Below are positions 63,852 through 64,000 of a DNA stretch of 64,000 nt, one piece after another (position 1 is the first letter of the stretch; every line of letters begins with the position of its first letter). Where the stretch lies: the NCBI RefSeq assembly GCF_009711205.1, contig NZ_WMIG01000002.1, forward strand, positions 186,001 to 250,000. Direction: 5' to 3'. This DNA comes from Paracoccus litorisediminis. GTDB lineage: Bacteria; Pseudomonadota; Alphaproteobacteria; Rhodobacterales; Rhodobacteraceae. The position numbers and the translations under genes were made by a program. The notes under the pieces are model-generated. The model searched no databases and was not told the DNA's origin. It worked only from the letters and a program-made list of their open reading frames with translations.

Positions 63852-64000
63852 CTAGCGGCGCTGCAACCGTGCGGCAAGGCGCATGGCATGGCTTTGGTCA
63901 CGCGCCACGACCGGCAGGACCGGATCATAGGCAACGCGGATCAGATCGGCCAGCTCGCGCGAGGGCGTGACATCCTGTGCAAAAGTCAGCAGCGCGCGCA
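63852..64000 (-). CDS. Unidentified protein, C-terminal 49 residues only
   Basis: An open frame runs from the right edge to a stop at 63852. It encodes ARLLTFAQDVTPSRELADLI continuing to MRLAARLQRR; the codon bias is like the neighbours, so it is most likely a real gene. The start and most of the gene lie beyond the window. I do not recognise the family from this fragment. It is followed by repeat copy c and then ybgC on the same strand. Confidence 0.55.
   Translation of the reverse strand, partial: RALLTFAQDVTPSRELADLIRVAYDPVLPVVARDQSHAMRLAARLQRR

Overview
The window looks like chromosomal DNA of a Rhodobacteraceae alphaproteobacterium, most probably Paracoccus or a close relative. Reasons: high GC with strong third-position GC bias, the alphaproteobacterial order of the str / rpoBC / rplKAJL / secE-nusG / tRNA-Trp / tuf genes, a MrpA-MrpB fusion, and an intergenic repeat ending in GGATATTTGGACAAGAAAGAA that I associate with this family. 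No prophage, transposase, CRISPR array or plasmid function was seen, and no stretch over 300 bases lacks a gene or assignable element.

Region 1 (1-24196, nearly all minus strand) is the transcription/translation cluster. Read in the direction of transcription it runs tuf, five accessory genes (one a pseudogene), tRNA-Trp(CCA), a sulfotransferase-like gene, secE, nusG, rplK, rplA, rplJ, rplL, rpoB, rpoC, a DMT exporter plus a rhamnosyltransferase-like gene, then rpsL, rpsG and fusA (cut by the left edge). The ancestral block has thus been opened in three places: tuf/tRNA-Trp, tRNA-Trp/secE and rpoC/rpsL. Sigma70-type promoters can be read ahead of tRNA-Trp, secE, nusG, rpsL and tuf, and terminators after rpoC and tuf. 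A 26-bp palindrome sits between rpoB and rpoC, and two related copies lie in the tuf 3' region.

Region 2 (24427-31409): a glycine-rich DUF533 protein; a tightly overlapped operon of MsbA-like ABC transporter, YgfZ and DNA polymerase IV; a class V aminotransferase; and a siderophore-interacting flavin reductase. Region 3 (31554-34949): exbB-exbD-tonB energy transduction, convergent with an OxyR regulator. Together with the preceding reductase this looks like a ferric-siderophore uptake and peroxide-response neighbourhood.

Region 4 (35013-44003): CNNM/CorC-type transporter, ExoD-like membrane protein, old-yellow-enzyme oxidoreductase, inositol monophosphatase (SuhB type), a second DMT exporter, soluble lytic transglycosylase, dapA and a CAP-domain lipoprotein. 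Region 5 (44087-50035) is a complete Mrp/Pha cation/proton antiporter operon (AB fused, C, D, E, F, G), every junction within a few bases. Region 6 (50169-53689) is ruvC-ruvA-htpX-ruvB-thioesterase, with an M48 protease gene between ruvA and ruvB and a candidate LexA box upstream.

Region 7 (53690-64000): an inverted pair of the rhodobacterial repeat, a chorismate mutase, a 26-residue membrane-peptide gene, then the envelope operon ybgC-tolQ-tolR-tolA-tolB-pal-cpoB followed by tilS and ftsH on the minus strand. A third repeat copy precedes ybgC, and the window ends inside an unrecognised gene. The content is mostly housekeeping. The unexplained material is in the repeats, the interrupted operons, the decayed sulfotransferase gene and the small membrane peptide.
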